DNA from: Mimachlamys varia | Taxonomy: Eukaryota; Mollusca; Bivalvia; Pectinida; Pectinidae | NCBI GenBank assembly: GCA_947623455.1 | Contig: OX392532.1 | Span: 3,927,501-3,991,500, forward strand | DNA: 64,000 bases | Reading direction: 5' to 3' | Shown here: piece by piece, positions 51,701 to 60,099 of the stretch | Layout of the letters: each line of letters starts with the position of its first letter | Numbering within the stretch: the stretch's first letter is position 1 | Position numbers and translations under genes: made by a program | Notes under the pieces: generated by a model | Told to the model about the DNA's origin: nothing | Database searches by the model: none | The model's input: only the letters and a program-made list of their open reading frames with translations

Positions 51701-54700
51701 CAACCGAACGTTTTATAAACGGTTTTCGAATGGAAAGGTGTAGACGCAAGTACTACGTTGATGCTACAGAAACGCTACGCAAGTACTGCGAAAATTGCTC
51801 GTTAATGACATAGATGTAACGGTGCAATTAAAGTGGAACAGCGAACATGAACAGGTATGTATGTTATGTAATATGCTCATTGCTGCATGGTGTACATTTG
51901 TATGTCCGTCCTGAAGAGAATCCATCCATGTACCGTTTTCACTGGAACTCCTATCGATAATATCGATAAACATTGATATTTCTGTTATTTTTTTTAATTT
52001 GAAGGTTTTAACAAATATAAGATTTGCTTGTTACACTGTACATACCTTTGGATATATCAATTGGATAGAAGTGAATCTTGTCCTGATATTTCAATAGTTC
52101 ATTGATGAAGAAGCGTGTTTTCTGACAGTTTCCGCTTCCCAAGTCAACCAAAGCTGTATACTCTCTATCCTGTTTAAACATCATCTGCGGACAAACAGAA
52201 CAATCTGAAAAATATGTCTAGTTTGACAAGTTTTAAACCATGCACAAATAACATCAATATCATTTATTAAATAAAATGAAAGCAAAATACAGTAACACAT
52301 GCATAGGCATTCTGCAAGTTTACAAACGATACAATTGAATAAAACTGCACCATACACGTGGAAGAGCTACTCGGGACAGGTACAATGTAACAAAAACTTT
52401 GCCAAATCTTTTAATTTCACTTTCATATACATCGACGATGTGTTGTCTATCAACAACCAGAAGTTTGCTGACTACGTTGATCGTATATACCCCAACTGGA
52501 AATAAAGGACACAACATACTCTTCTACATCAGCTGCTTAACTCGATCTCTACTTAAACTACGACCAGCATGGACAGCTTACTACTAAGCTATACGATAAA
52601 CGTGATGATTGCAATTTTTCGATCGTGAACTGTTCATTTCTTGACAGTAACATTCCTGCTTCTCCAACCTATGGTGTTTACATCTCGCAGTTGATTCGAT
52701 ATTCTAGGGCTTGCTCTAATTATCTTGCTTTTCGTGATCGATGTCGACTGCTGACCAACAAACTACCAACACAAGAATTCGAGAGATGCAGGTTGGTCAG
52801 AACTATGGACATGTTTTATGGTCGCCATCTTTGTCTCATTGAGAAATATTCTATATCTTTAAGTGATATGAAGATGGACGTTTATGAGTATGCTCATTAG
52901 TGTGTTTACTTGTTGTGATTGGCAATGATAGGCGGTTCTCATTCTGAGAACTTGATGTTTACTTGGATGTGACAAAGATTTACATTTCTGGTGTCGTCGA
53001 TGAGGCAGAAGACGCTTACTCTTCCGGAACACCTGATCTTATTCTCTTGTAATTAGGGCTTTTCACCATGTGATGAAAAGACCTATTGTTTTTGTTCTGT
53101 TTCTTATTATTATTCTTCTTCTGCATTAAATTTTGTCGAATGAGTTCCTCCAAAACGGTAAGAGGTATGCCAATGTACTTTTAGCATGTAATATGGCATG
53201 AACTGAAGGGGTGCATGTGACTTTTTTAAGTAGGTAAAACAATCCAAAATTTCCGCCATGACGTCATACTAAAAAAGTTTAAAACGGCCATAACTCAAAA
53301 ATGGTATGAGGTTAAAAGTATTCAAAGGTATATTCATGTAACATTCATCTATGGCCAACTTTTCTATAATTACGGCTTTGAGGTTAGAGGTCAAACAAAA
53401 AAGCTCGCTGGAGGTCAAAGTTATGCTATTTTTAGAAATTTTTCGTTTTAAATTATTTTAAAAAACTTCTTCTACATATCAATAACGTATGTCAATCCGA
53501 TGATATTGATACCTTTGGTGTCTTGATAGCACTTCCGGTTAAGGTATTACGCCATTTTGAAAATTTCCCTATATATTCTATATTAAAAATCGTTATACAT
53601 TTTAAACTTCTTCTCAAATTCCACCTGTGGGATTCAGCTAAAACTTATCTAAAATGATCTAAATTAGCGTATACGCAGTGAGAAAAGGCTCGGCGGATTG
53701 ATATTGTTCAAATATGGCGAGTTCACGCTTCAGAATGATGAATATTCGCTGTCGGTCATTGTTTGGTTCCTACAAGGTTTTGAAACGAACATAAATGGAA
53801 TCGATTTCCTGTGATAAAACATTAAATGGTTTCTAGCAAAATTTTTATTCCAAACGATGCGCATTCGAAATTCTTTGACGTTAACGCAAACATGGCGGCG
53901 CCCTGCAGTTGTGACGTCTGACTTCGGACCGCGTCACAACCAGATCACTGTGTCAATGCGTGTACATAACGACCGTTATAGATAAAGAAATAAATTCGAC
54001 ATGCTAGAAATATTATTTAATACCAAATTTACATATGATGTTACGAAGAAAAATAGTGTTGTTCACCGTGTATTTTCTAAATTTTCCAATATATTGATGG
54101 GATTTAATAACATATTCACTATGGAGCGATAACGCGCACCATAGAATAAGTTCGTTGCCAACTGCGGGCATACTACCGTATACGCAGTCAAAATGAGGTA
54201 CACTTCTTATTTGAGTTCAGATTAAGATTTTGTGAACGCTTCAGTATTCTCTAATTGATCTTCAGCCGACTCGAAAATATTCTTTCAAAGCATAACATGC
54301 ATCAAGTCTCTGCTCGAAACAATAAGTCTGTACAACTGAATTTTGAAACGCTGTTAGTTAGTTCAAAAGAATATAATTCATCATAGCAACTTTTTAAATA
54401 TTAATGTTAACTTTTTCTTTTCGCTTCTTCATTTTTAAGTTCGATTTATACCATGTTTAGGCCCTTGTGACCTTTCTTATGTTGATGGTATTAGTAATAC
54501 AAATAATAATTGTATTGTCAAAATCCAAGGCGGCTGCCTGTCGGCCATGCTTTTTTCTGATCCGTTCAAGGGAGCAAGGGGAACCTACATGTGAAATTTG
54601 AGAACACCCATTTAATGCTTTCGAAGAAATAGCGGTAACTAGGATTGTTTACGGACGGACGGACGATGGTCGAAAGGCTTTTTGAAATGCCTACCATCTT

Positions 54701-55263
54701 ATTTTACTCGATTCCTTCCCCTTCTCACCATGCTGTTGATTTCTAGGGTCGACTGAAGATAACATCGGAGGGTCGCGCGACGCTTGGTTAATGCATCGTA
54801 TTCACAAAACGACGTCGAAAGCCTTTGTATTGGTTTTGTTCAGCAATCGTGTCTACATCCTAATCAAAAACCACATAATAGTGATGCCTTCGTGTTTGAT
54901 TCGGGTGTCATCGTGACCTTTTTAAAAGGACGGACGGACGTTCTTACTACTGCTAGAAATTTTGTGTTGGCTAAGTTCGGGGCAATATTCGTATAGCCAT
55001 CTGGTGTCAATTTCGGGACATTGTGACGCCAGCAATGGAGTACTCGTTATTATGGTCAAATGTAAATGCTTTCTAAAAATGGTTTTCCTAACCTCAATTT
55101 TGGTTTCCATTACATTCAGTTCACTCCTGTGGACGTAGTAGCTGGTGCTGTCCTCCAAACACTTGTCGTTAAGTCTGGACCCCTCCTCATCATACCGATA
55201 CCAGGCAGGAATGTACTTAAGACTGGAAGTCAAACCAGCAAGAAGGGCTCTTCTTACATCCAT
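30775..55263 (-). CDS. EgtD-like SAM-dependent methyltransferase (Methyltransf_33/DUF2260 type), 7 exons
   Basis: Exons on the - strand, in order: 55263-55093, 52184-52046, 45996-45894, 42300-42197, 41581-41504, 41017-40847 and 30959-30775. Every junction has GT/AG sites and keeps phase, giving 951 nt and 316 residues. EgtD, the histidine trimethylating enzyme of ergothioneine synthesis, is about 320. Matching segments are MDVRRALLAGLTSS, AWYRYDEEGSRL and YYVHRSE at the N-terminus, SAM motif I as ALVDLGSGNCQKTR (about 68-81), PIDISK (98-103), TPIAAGYETG, PKLIIWFSSI, FSVDITQDKEA, and a C-terminal MEQVQRLVQESGLRLIDTW. No EgtB-like sulfoxide synthase region is present, so histidine methylation is inferred. 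A splice acceptor lies 8 nt upstream of the ATG and the frame stays open to it. A short upstream coding exon is therefore possible. The introns carry an LTR element and a LINE, both antisense. Confidence 0.85.
31098..31313. mobile_element. Fold-back element plus partial direct repeat
   Basis: The arms around 31098-31165 and 31170-31243 pair: TTAGCCAATCACGTATGACG on the left against GTGATTGGCTAAGTCCAAAC on the right, with a poly-T loop. A partial second left arm (GATATCACGAAACACTCTTT to GCTTAGCCAATCAGGTATGC) follows at 31244-31313. Non-coding, MITE-like, in the last methyltransferase intron. Confidence 0.7.
31607..32241 (+). repeat. 5' LTR
   Basis: 635 bp, starting TGTTACTATACAGC and ending GACCGTAACA. 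It contains a TATA-like TATATATAA (31877-31885) and an AATAAA-like signal near 32165. Compared with the 3' LTR, the differences noticed are G/A in ACGGATT(G/A)ATTCC and in TTGTT(G/A)AATTTTAG. Confidence 0.95.
31877..31885 (+). promoter_or_regulatory. LTR TATA box
   Basis: TATATATAA within the 5' LTR, about 365 bp before the LTR end. The same motif occurs at the matching place in the 3' LTR (about 37484). A transcription start shortly downstream is expected from LTR element biology. Confidence 0.55.
32248..32265 (+). promoter_or_regulatory. Primer binding site, tRNA-Pro type
   Basis: TGGGGGCTCGTCCGGGAT lies six bases after the 5' LTR. This 18-mer is the well-known complement to the 3' end of tRNA-Pro used as minus-strand primer site by some retroelements, including murine leukemia virus. 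Confidence 0.85.
32350..37098 (+). pseudogene. gag-PR-IN-RT-RNase H polyprotein frame, broken by two in-frame stops
   Basis: The frame starts at ATG 32350 and ends at TAG 37098 (1583 codons), with stops at 33004-33006 (TAA) and 35962-35964 (TGA) and no frameshift noticed. Gag has a charged coiled-coil (about codons 80-120), then, after the first stop, a SCAN-like capsid segment (FAREKEDLFDQW, LLLLEEF) and a CX2CX4HX4C zinc knuckle (CVYCKKRGHLIGDC). Protease shows DTGAAQT. Integrase follows: HHCC finger (HLGINK, CRSCHVC), core with SDQGSNF and the ALERFHQ Glu, then a GPY/F module (RYFGPYEV). RT (DFRKLNAVTK, YIDDVIIY) and RNase H (FDASDVGIGAVL) come last. At the first catalytic Asp of the integrase core the codon reads Tyr (34726-34728). 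This copy is therefore probably inactive by itself, though the rest is well preserved. Confidence 0.9.
37203..37213 (+). promoter_or_regulatory. Polypurine tract
   Basis: AAGGGGGGAGG directly abuts the 3' LTR and is the expected plus-strand primer site. Confidence 0.8.
37214..37848 (+). repeat. 3' LTR
   Basis: 635 bp, near-identical to the 5' LTR (see that entry for the differences). It ends CCGTAACA and is followed by AGGAACATAC of host sequence. Confidence 0.95.
38220..40060 (+). mobile_element. Cluster of decayed RT-element fragments
   Basis: Several partial copies run in the same orientation. A PKLLNDTDF-like segment is near 38240. Repeated starts of the RMIEFLV(D/N)NIFVEF region lie near 39050, 39215 and 39330. 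LLADLFLFSYDTKFAEGLIR is near 39430, then the VDD/INN region, and the tail unit with VVDEAEDAY at about 39870-40055. The threefold repeat of one short segment suggests internal duplication. All frames are broken. Methyltransferase last intron. Confidence 0.6.
40061..40770 (+). mobile_element. Further decayed RT-element copy
   Basis: It starts with QQTIDIPFGINSAP near 40075, has a degenerate YIDD region (TATATCGACGATGTG near 40197), a downstream segment to about 40560 and an eroded tail (GTGTCGTCAATATATCAAAA) near 40690-40760. Confidence 0.55.
42940..43110 (-). mobile_element. Inverted, eroded 3' tail of the RT element
   Basis: On the - strand it keeps an ATTTTGAGTTCAGATTATGG block and a TTTGTCAACG-like block of the tail unit. 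It lies immediately upstream of the LINE. Confidence 0.4.
43291..44976 (+). CDS. LINE reverse transcriptase, 5'-truncated (jockey/CR1-group-like)
   Basis: One 561-codon frame. It opens with non-element residues, then enters the RT domain around IKILFKHLYNHLLEF. Recognisable blocks are HQSGFMPGDSTVYQLL, FCDVSKAFDRVWHPGLL, GVHQGSVLGPFLFLIYIND, the catalytic LFADDTSLF (about 165-173) and ESITFSRKRN. The C-terminal part has a cysteine/histidine cluster (CSCGNAKESVHHYFFNC) typical of jockey/CR1-group LINEs. The endonuclease and ORF1 are missing, so the copy is dead by 5' truncation, the usual fate of target-primed insertions. The preserved frame suggests a fairly young copy. It lies antisense in methyltransferase intron 3; the initial ATG is likely host sequence. 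Confidence 0.9.
   Translation: MYTLVWPLIRNKLDIHMRNNLAIKILFKHLYNHLLEFELLSKHQSGFMPGDSTVYQLLSMYNTIINKLDKGLEIRSIFCDVSKAFDRVWHPGLLFKLEMYGIKGNLLNWFKDYLTNRKHRVMTEGYFSTYKQVNAGVHQGSVLGPFLFLIYINDIVECITNEKKLFADDTSLFKVIETNPLDAANSLSSDLINIDTWSKKWDITFNPSKTESITFSRKRNIVCPDIIFQNEIVKNVSNHKHLGLFLSEDGKWHHHINFIYTKASKRVNLLKSVKYKMSRKSLNMIYTAYIRPILEYGDIIFDNCTQQEAILLESIQLEAARVITGLRRGSSHYKLYSELGWDSLATRRKKHRLTLLYKIISGTAPNYLNELVDPHYNHINDLYLFRNERMFTTPLCRTNIYAKSFIPATLNDFNKLAARVDLTRITSLYHFKKVISEIYSDMSLDNDMNHAYINAGSRKFNIILCQLRNSASSLNLDLNKDHLTDTPSCSCGNAKESVHHYFFNCRNFDAPRDILKEKLFDVDHNHFNLDILLSGCSDCDDQINISIFEATAEYIRATNRL
43340..45705 (+). mobile_element. 5'-truncated LINE insertion including 3' UTR
   Basis: The RT frame is followed by a ~730-bp 3' UTR with a C16 tract near 45166. 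A stem-loop has arms ATTCATGGCTGGTACC (about 45519) and GGATACCAGTCATGAAT (about 45607). The A/T-rich repeat end (AATAAATTAAATGAATTACA) is near 45648. A conserved 3' hairpin can serve RT recognition in LINEs. Boundaries are approximate and no target duplication was identified. Confidence 0.75.
46045..46390. mobile_element. MITE-like hairpin element, copy 2
   Basis: It has inverted ATACCAAATATATTTCAC (about 46050) and GTGAAATATTTTTGGTAT (about 46144) arms, an ACTAGTGAAAAATATCA duplication, and ends with TTCTCTGGTAAAAATGTAAT, the complement of the copy-1 terminus. Non-coding. Methyltransferase intron 2. Confidence 0.6.
46690..47560 (+). mobile_element. Decayed RT-element copy
   Basis: A tail fragment (GTTGTCGTCGATATAG near 46720) precedes a body. 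The body has GFSKDEILSNHASVLQSFKI and PRLYWIPKLHKDLYKQRLVA in one frame (46789-47073), then a shifted region, then MIEFLVDNYIVDFGGN, QTVGIPVETNCAPLLADLFF (47306-47527), ending before the YIDD motif. Methyltransferase intron 2. Confidence 0.7.
47604..47671. repeat. Two tandem 34-bp copies
   Basis: Two identical units begin AAGTAAGTACTAGTATAAGC and end ATAGGTCTAAC, at 47604-47637 and 47638-47671. They follow directly after the truncated RT element. Confidence 0.9.
47672..49750. other. Gene-free part of methyltransferase intron 2
   Basis: AT-rich. Open frames at 48037-48306 and 49033-49287 were examined and show no domain. No transposon ends were recognised. Confidence 0.4.
49751..49895. mobile_element. 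MITE-like hairpin element, copy 3
   Basis: It begins GGCTATTCAATGGTTTCCCG, contains ATATCAAATATATTCCACGA and the complementary CGAGTGAAATATATATG, and ends TCTGGTAATTATTAC. Related to the elements near 28.4, 46.1 and 55.8 kb. Confidence 0.6.
49896..52040. other. Rest of methyltransferase intron 2
   Basis: No exon seen. It includes a segment near 50215-50262 related to one arm of the 57.4-kb inverted repeat (CTAGTTCTGTATAATTC), and a second copy of the 14.0-kb short repeat at about 51400-51480 (AACATGGAGAACGCCCTTGC). The AT-rich remainder is not recognised. Confidence 0.45.
52370..53050 (+). mobile_element. RT-element 3' half in methyltransferase intron 1
   Basis: Starts abruptly at a GGACAGGTAC...AACAAAAACTTTGCC block. 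It has FNFTFIYIDDVLSINNQKFADYVDRIYP (split here by 20-residue rule: FTFIYIDDVLSINN then KFADYVDRIYP), then NIPASPTYGVYISQLIRYSR, FRDRCRLLTNKLPTQEFERC and MFYGRHLCLIEKYSISLSDM in a second frame. The tail unit is at 52980-53050. A 5'-truncated copy with the best-preserved 3' order in the window: RT end, downstream domain, tail. Confidence 0.75.
53045..54200 (+). repeat. Interspersed repeat beginning TTAGGGCTTTTCACCATGTG
   Basis: Directly after the RT-element tail comes a hairpin-like start (CTTTTCACCATGTGATGAAAAG), a TTCTTATTATTATTCTTCTT stretch, and about 1 kb of non-coding sequence. Its start resembles repeats I associate with molluscan genomes, which is recollection and untested. The right edge is uncertain. 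Confidence 0.4.
54470..54720 (+). repeat. Interspersed repeat with ACGGACGGACGG core
   Basis: It contains AAATCCAAGGCGGCTGCCTG, TCGGCCATGC and an ACGGACGGACGATGG stretch. Another GGACGGACGGACG lies near 54928. Probably a non-coding dispersed repeat. Confidence 0.4.
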
Positions 55264-55439
55264 GACGCTTTCTAATGAGAGATTGATATGTTAAGGACAA
55301 CAAAAGTATGACGTTCATGTTCATTAATCAGCAAAACATTAAAAAAAAGAAGAAAAAATAAGATATACAGGTACAATTATACAAGTTGTCATACCATAAA
55401 AAGATCAAACTGAAAATCAATTGAACAAGGAAACAATTG

Positions 55440-55560
55440 CATGGAAACCCTTGTAAAAGTACAAGAGAATAAAACCAGATGTTCCAGAAAAGTACGCGTC
55501 TTTTGCTTCATCGACGACACCCGCCATGTAAATCTAGGTCACACCAAAGAAAACATCAAG
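55440..55560 (-). mobile_element. Inverted 3' tail unit of the RT element
   Basis: It reads TTTGCTTCATCGACGACACC and GGAAACCCTTGTAAAAGTAC on +, the complement of the tail. It lies just upstream (on -) of the first recognised methyltransferase exon. Confidence 0.65.
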
Positions 55561-55737
55561 TCCTAATATACAATGCTATCTCAACCGAGCCACGAATGGC
55601 TCAAGAGGCTGAATATCAAGCAAAAGGTAGCAAGTGCTCAGGGCAGGATTGACCTTTCTATCATAATACCCTGTGTTATTCCACTCTCAGAACAGTGTAT
55701 AAACGTGCTGACTGTTCGATAAATATATGTTATTTAT

Positions 55738-55935
55738 TACATTTTTACCGGTGAAATATCAGAAAATATCAACTTGATAAAACTTATATCACCCCTGCTT
55801 ATATCATCACTAGTGATAAGTTTCGGTCTGATATCATTGCGCACTGTTTGTGTACTACTTTTAAAACAGCAGATTTTAAAATATTTTCATGCTATGAAAT
55901 ATATTTTATATTTAATGAGAAACCATTGAATATGA
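55738..55935. mobile_element. MITE-like hairpin element, copy 4
   Basis: It starts ATTACATTTTTACCGGTGAA, contains TATATCATCACTAGTGATAA, GATATCATTGCGCACTGTTT and a final TTAATGAGAAACCATTGAAT, in the same order as copy 1 but shorter in the centre. Confidence 0.65.
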
Positions 55936-57390
55936 CATTCCGGACTTTTGAGTGGTTAAGAAGTTGAATTTTTACCGGAAATCACATGGTTCAATAATGC
56001 AACGTGCTTCGTCATCATCGATTGTTGACGTCGACACAATTTGGGGGGAATATATACAAGAAGGTGTGTTTGCGCGCAAATATTCTGCTGTTCACAGAAA
56101 ACAACACTGCCACTGAGACTTAATATTATTGTGGTAGAAACAGGTCACTCTACTCAAGGTTGTTGGATATAGAATTTAAATCACTCTCGTTAATTTTTGT
56201 TTTTAAAGTTACAAAAGACACTCACTAAAGAAGTTTTAAGGTTGTATTCTTCTTTAGTTTCAGTCGCGTTCAAGTCTCGTTTTAATCCCATTTAAAGATT
56301 TTATCTTATCAATTTCAGTAGCATATAATTTATGTATATACATTTGAAAATACTTCTAAACAGTTAAGGTGTCTGTTGCTTGCATACAAAAGAACTTATT
56401 TACATGAATTTCAGACATTTACCAATTCGGTGGCCATTTTGAAAATGCATATTTCTGTTTTTTTTTTTTTTTTATTGTTTTTGTTTTTTTTTGCGAAAGG
56501 CCGAAATTTCACCTTTTGTCGTTAGATTGATCTCTTTATAAAAATTCAGTGATAAGCTAATTTTTATCATAGCAAGCCAATGTTTGTTGTACAACTTTAA
56601 CGTGGTCAATATGATAGAAATATTATGCAACAAAGTGGATAATTATATAATTCGGGTATTTTTCATATATTTATTGTAATCGGAGGATTTTGTTTTATTT
56701 TTGAACACGAAATTGTAAAACAACACAAATAGTAAAGGAACAATATAAATCACGCTAACAGCCCCCCCCCCCCCCATGCCCTTTTTATGACGGTTGTAGA
56801 CAGGGAAATCCATTTTCTTTTCCAGTTTAATTGCATAACTGTTTTTATTTAGCATTAAATCTGCAAAAACAATGATGAAAAAACGAGGATTTTCTCATTA
56901 CTGAATAAGGAGTTTGGGTTACTCAAATCGCTTTTAAGAGTTTAAACATAACGTTAGAGAAATGTTACTACCATTACTTAAAAATATTATTTTGGTCATG
57001 TTTTCAAATATTCATACATCTCAGATTACTACACTTGTAATTAGGAAAATATTGCAAGAATATGTCCTGCAATAGCAGAGTTCCGAGTTCGTCCTTTAGA
57101 CAACACTTCCGGTTTTCAATGTTTACAGAGCCAACAGAATACGTTCTTAAGTTTTGCTGATCCGGAGGCTATACATGCGTTATGTAGATACTCAACTGTT
57201 ATACATGTACATTTTGTAGGACAAGGAAAAGTAATACAAATAGTGTAATGACTTGGGCTTGAACGCACGACTCTTGGCTCTCAAGCCCGATGATGAGCTA
57301 AAGGGAATTTTCCTCCATTTCACGCTTGTAAGGCAACCAAATCAATGCACATCTTTTACACCAGTTTATGAACTTAGGAGTAAAATTAAT
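55936..57390. other. Gene-free AT-rich stretch
   Basis: It holds homopolymer tracts (T-rich near 56458-56490, C-rich at about 56762-56775). No exon or element was recognised. Confidence 0.4.
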
Positions 57391-57392
57391 CT

Positions 57393-57676
57393 AGTTCTGT
57401 ATAATTTCAAATCGTTTTTATTTGAAACCAGGGAACGGTGTAGTCATAAAATTATCCTGAAACCTACACGAATAGTTAATTTATACGGCAAGAAAAACAA
57501 ATTACAAAAATGTTCCTTTGCTATACAGTGAATATTTCCATGGTTTATGTTCCTTTTAAATCTGCATATCTTTCTTCTCAACTTTCTTTGGAGATCAATA
57601 AGAGTATACACAGGAACTGGATTGTTTCAGAAATAAGGTGGTTTCAAATAAAAACTATTTGAAATTATACAGAACT
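57393..57676. repeat. 38-bp inverted repeat pair with ~208-bp loop
   Basis: Arms 57393-57430 and 57639-57676 match at 37 of 38 bases, containing AGTTCTGTATAATTTCAAAT and its complement. A related single arm occurs near 50237. The open frame between them is not a recognised protein. Possibly a MITE or a head-to-head repeat. Confidence 0.75.
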
Positions 57677-57894
57677 CATTGGATAGCAATGAGTCGTTGA
57701 AAAGCTGCTTTCTATGTTAAATACATTAATCGTAAAGCATGTTGCCCGGTATTGAAGTATGTGTTGCTGTCTCTCCATGCTATATGGTAAGTCGTAAATA
57801 TAATTTATATGACCGACCAGCTGTGACTATTAGACTTTACAATTATGATATTTTAGCAAGCTACACAATGAACTAAGTAAGTTGTTAAGCTCGA

Positions 57895-58030
57895 ACAAAA
57901 ATATGAGAGAATACCAAATCGGCAACAAAATCCGAACTCAAAATCGATTAATAAGGGGCAAAATAGGAACAAAGGAAAGTTTGAAAGTTACATGGAGACT
58001 CTCGTAAAAGCACAAGAGAATAAGACCAGG
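57895..58030 (-). mobile_element. Inverted 3' tail unit of the RT element
   Basis: On + it reads AGAGAATACCAAATCGGCAA, AACTCAAAATCGATTAATAA and GGAGACTCTCGTAAAAGCAC, the complement of the tail unit. It abuts a + strand element copy that follows, head to head. Confidence 0.65.
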
Positions 58031-58049
58031 TGTAAATCTTGGTCATATC

Positions 58050-58730
58050 CAAGTATGAATCAATGAAGGACACAACAGACTCTCTGCATCAGCTACCTAC
58101 CTCGATCTTAAACTATGACCAACACGGACAGCTTACTATTAAGCTTTATGATAAATATGACGATATCGATTTTCCGATCGTGAACTTTCCCTTTCTTGAG
58201 AGTAACATCCCTGCTTCTCCATCCTATGGTGTTTACATGTCGCAGTTGATTCGTTATTCTAGGGCTTGCTCTGAATATTGCGATTTTCGTGATATATGTC
58301 GAATGCTGACGAACAAACTTACGGCATAGGGATTCGAGAAATGCCGGTTGATGAAGACTATGGGCAAGTTTTATGGTCGCCATCTTGATATCATCGAGAA
58401 ATATTCTGTATCTTTGTGTGATATGAAGATGGACGTTTTTTAGTTTGCTTGTTAGTGTGTTTACTTGTTGTGATGACAATGATGACTCGGTTCTCATTTT
58501 GAGGATTGATGCTTACTTGGATGTGACCACGATTTACATGGCGGTTGTGGTCGATGAAGCAGAAGACGCTTACTCTTCCGGAACACCTGGTCTAATTATC
58601 TTGTGCTGTTACGAGAGTCTCCTTATAAATCCTTCCTTTGTTCCTATTTTGCCCCTAGTTTAATCGATTTTGAGTTCGGATTCTGGTTTTGTTGACGCTT
58701 TGGTATTCTCTGATTTTTCCTTAAATATTC
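58050..58730 (+). mobile_element. RT-element 3' end (downstream domain plus tail)
   Basis: It opens within the region after the RT core (YDQHGQLTIKLYDKYDDIDF, then NIPASPSYGVYMSQLIRYSR), continues through the FYGRHLDIIEK-like region and ends with the tail unit at about 58535-58720 (GTCGATGAAGCAGAAGACGC and GACGCTTTGGTATTCTCTGA). The RT core is missing. Confidence 0.7.
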
Positions 58731-58888
58731 TCGGGATGGGGGGGGGGGATATTTTCCTACGCACTGTTGAATTATGTTACTGAAGCATTAAACGTTCTTG
58801 GTAACCTGTCAACCGTACAGGAGGTGTGACTTCATTGTCTTATGTTTGAATATGCGCATACCGATTCCTACATGTTGTGTTTGAGAAT

Positions 58889-59365
58889 GATGCCTCTGAT
58901 CTCACTTGAGAACCTAACATTTACTTGGATGTTACCTATCCCGAGCAGAGGAAAATATTTCACTATTTCTGTAGCACAGATGTCCATAATGATTTTTGCT
59001 AAACCCAGTCTATTTTTTTTGCAAATTATAATGCATACGCCTCACCGACCTCAAGATTGCAATATCAGAACGTCAAACACGAACGCATCACTGAGTTTGC
59101 TATGCGATCTACATACATGTATAATCATGCTCCATTGGCAAGCGACGCCCCTTTTAGTATATCAACTAGTTTGTGAAATCATGATTAACAGAGCAAGAGC
59201 GGGTTTGAAGTGATGTGTTAACAAGCACAAAATGACCAGAAATGAATGGTCTACATCATAGATGACTTTTAACAGATAGGATTCAGTGGGGTAAAACAGA
59301 CTCCAATGACGCGACGGGTGACGGCGATATCCTGTTACGAAATATCACACCATTGGTGATAATAT
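58889..59365 (+). repeat. Direct duplication, copy 1
   Basis: This matches 60100-60520 closely: ACAGATGTCCATA, TTTTTGCTAAACCCAGTC, GCAAATTATAATGCATACGC, AACACGAACGCATCACTGAG, GATGACTTTTAACAGATAGG and GACGGCGATATCCTGTTACG occur in the same order. Not coding in either copy as far as I can see. Confidence 0.85.
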
Positions 59366-59669
59366 TTGCGACTAAAGTTCCTTTGTTGAGCCTTTTGTTT
59401 TGTCAAACCAATAAGTTGATGAACGAGTATCTACAGATTACTTATAAGATGAAAACAATTTAATCTTGGCTTGAAGCATATCCGTATATACCAGTTAACC
59501 TACGCAGTAAACAAGTTGGTTCCAATATAAATTATATCTAATTCTTATGATCTTTAACTGAATAACACAATTTTACGGGGAAAAAACAAAATATTCAAGT
59601 CAGAGTACAAAAAGGGGGGTATTTCTTTATTTTAATAAAAGTGAAGTAACAGTTACATTATGTTAACAT

Positions 59670-59800
59670 TCAAGATTCGAGAGATGTAGGTTAATGGAGA
59701 ATATGGGCAAGTTTTATGGTTGCCATCTTGATATCATCGAGAATTTTTGTGTATCCTTGTATGATATGAAGATGGACGTTTTTGAATGTGCTTGTTCGAG
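59670..59800 (+). mobile_element. Short RT-element fragment between the two duplicated blocks
   Basis: It holds TTCAAGATTCGAGAGATGTA, GGGCAAGTTTTATGGTTGCC and GATATGAAGATGGACGTTTT, matching the end of the downstream domain. Confidence 0.6.
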
Positions 59801-60099
59801 TTTTCCCATACGCATACGTATATCGGGACCTTTATGGAAGGGAGCATTCATAAATGTATTTATCTGATAATTATTTTATTATTTTATCATTTACAGTCAT
59901 GCAAAATCAACAATAATAAAGTTTCAATTTGGAAGTAATTACAGGTAACAAATACACTTACAGATGTATATTTAAACCCCGTGACGAACTGTTGAAAGGA
60001 AAACTCACTACATTCCCGTGCACTAGGATCGACTTAAAGTATATTGATGCGCGGTCCCACCTGAAAGAGGAACTTTATTATTTTAATGTGTTCGTAGAG

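Noticed and set aside
51764..51973. An extra methyltransferase exon between exons 2 and 3
   Set aside because: Phase joins exons 2 and 3 directly once the acceptor at 45997 is used, and the frame here has no family similarity.
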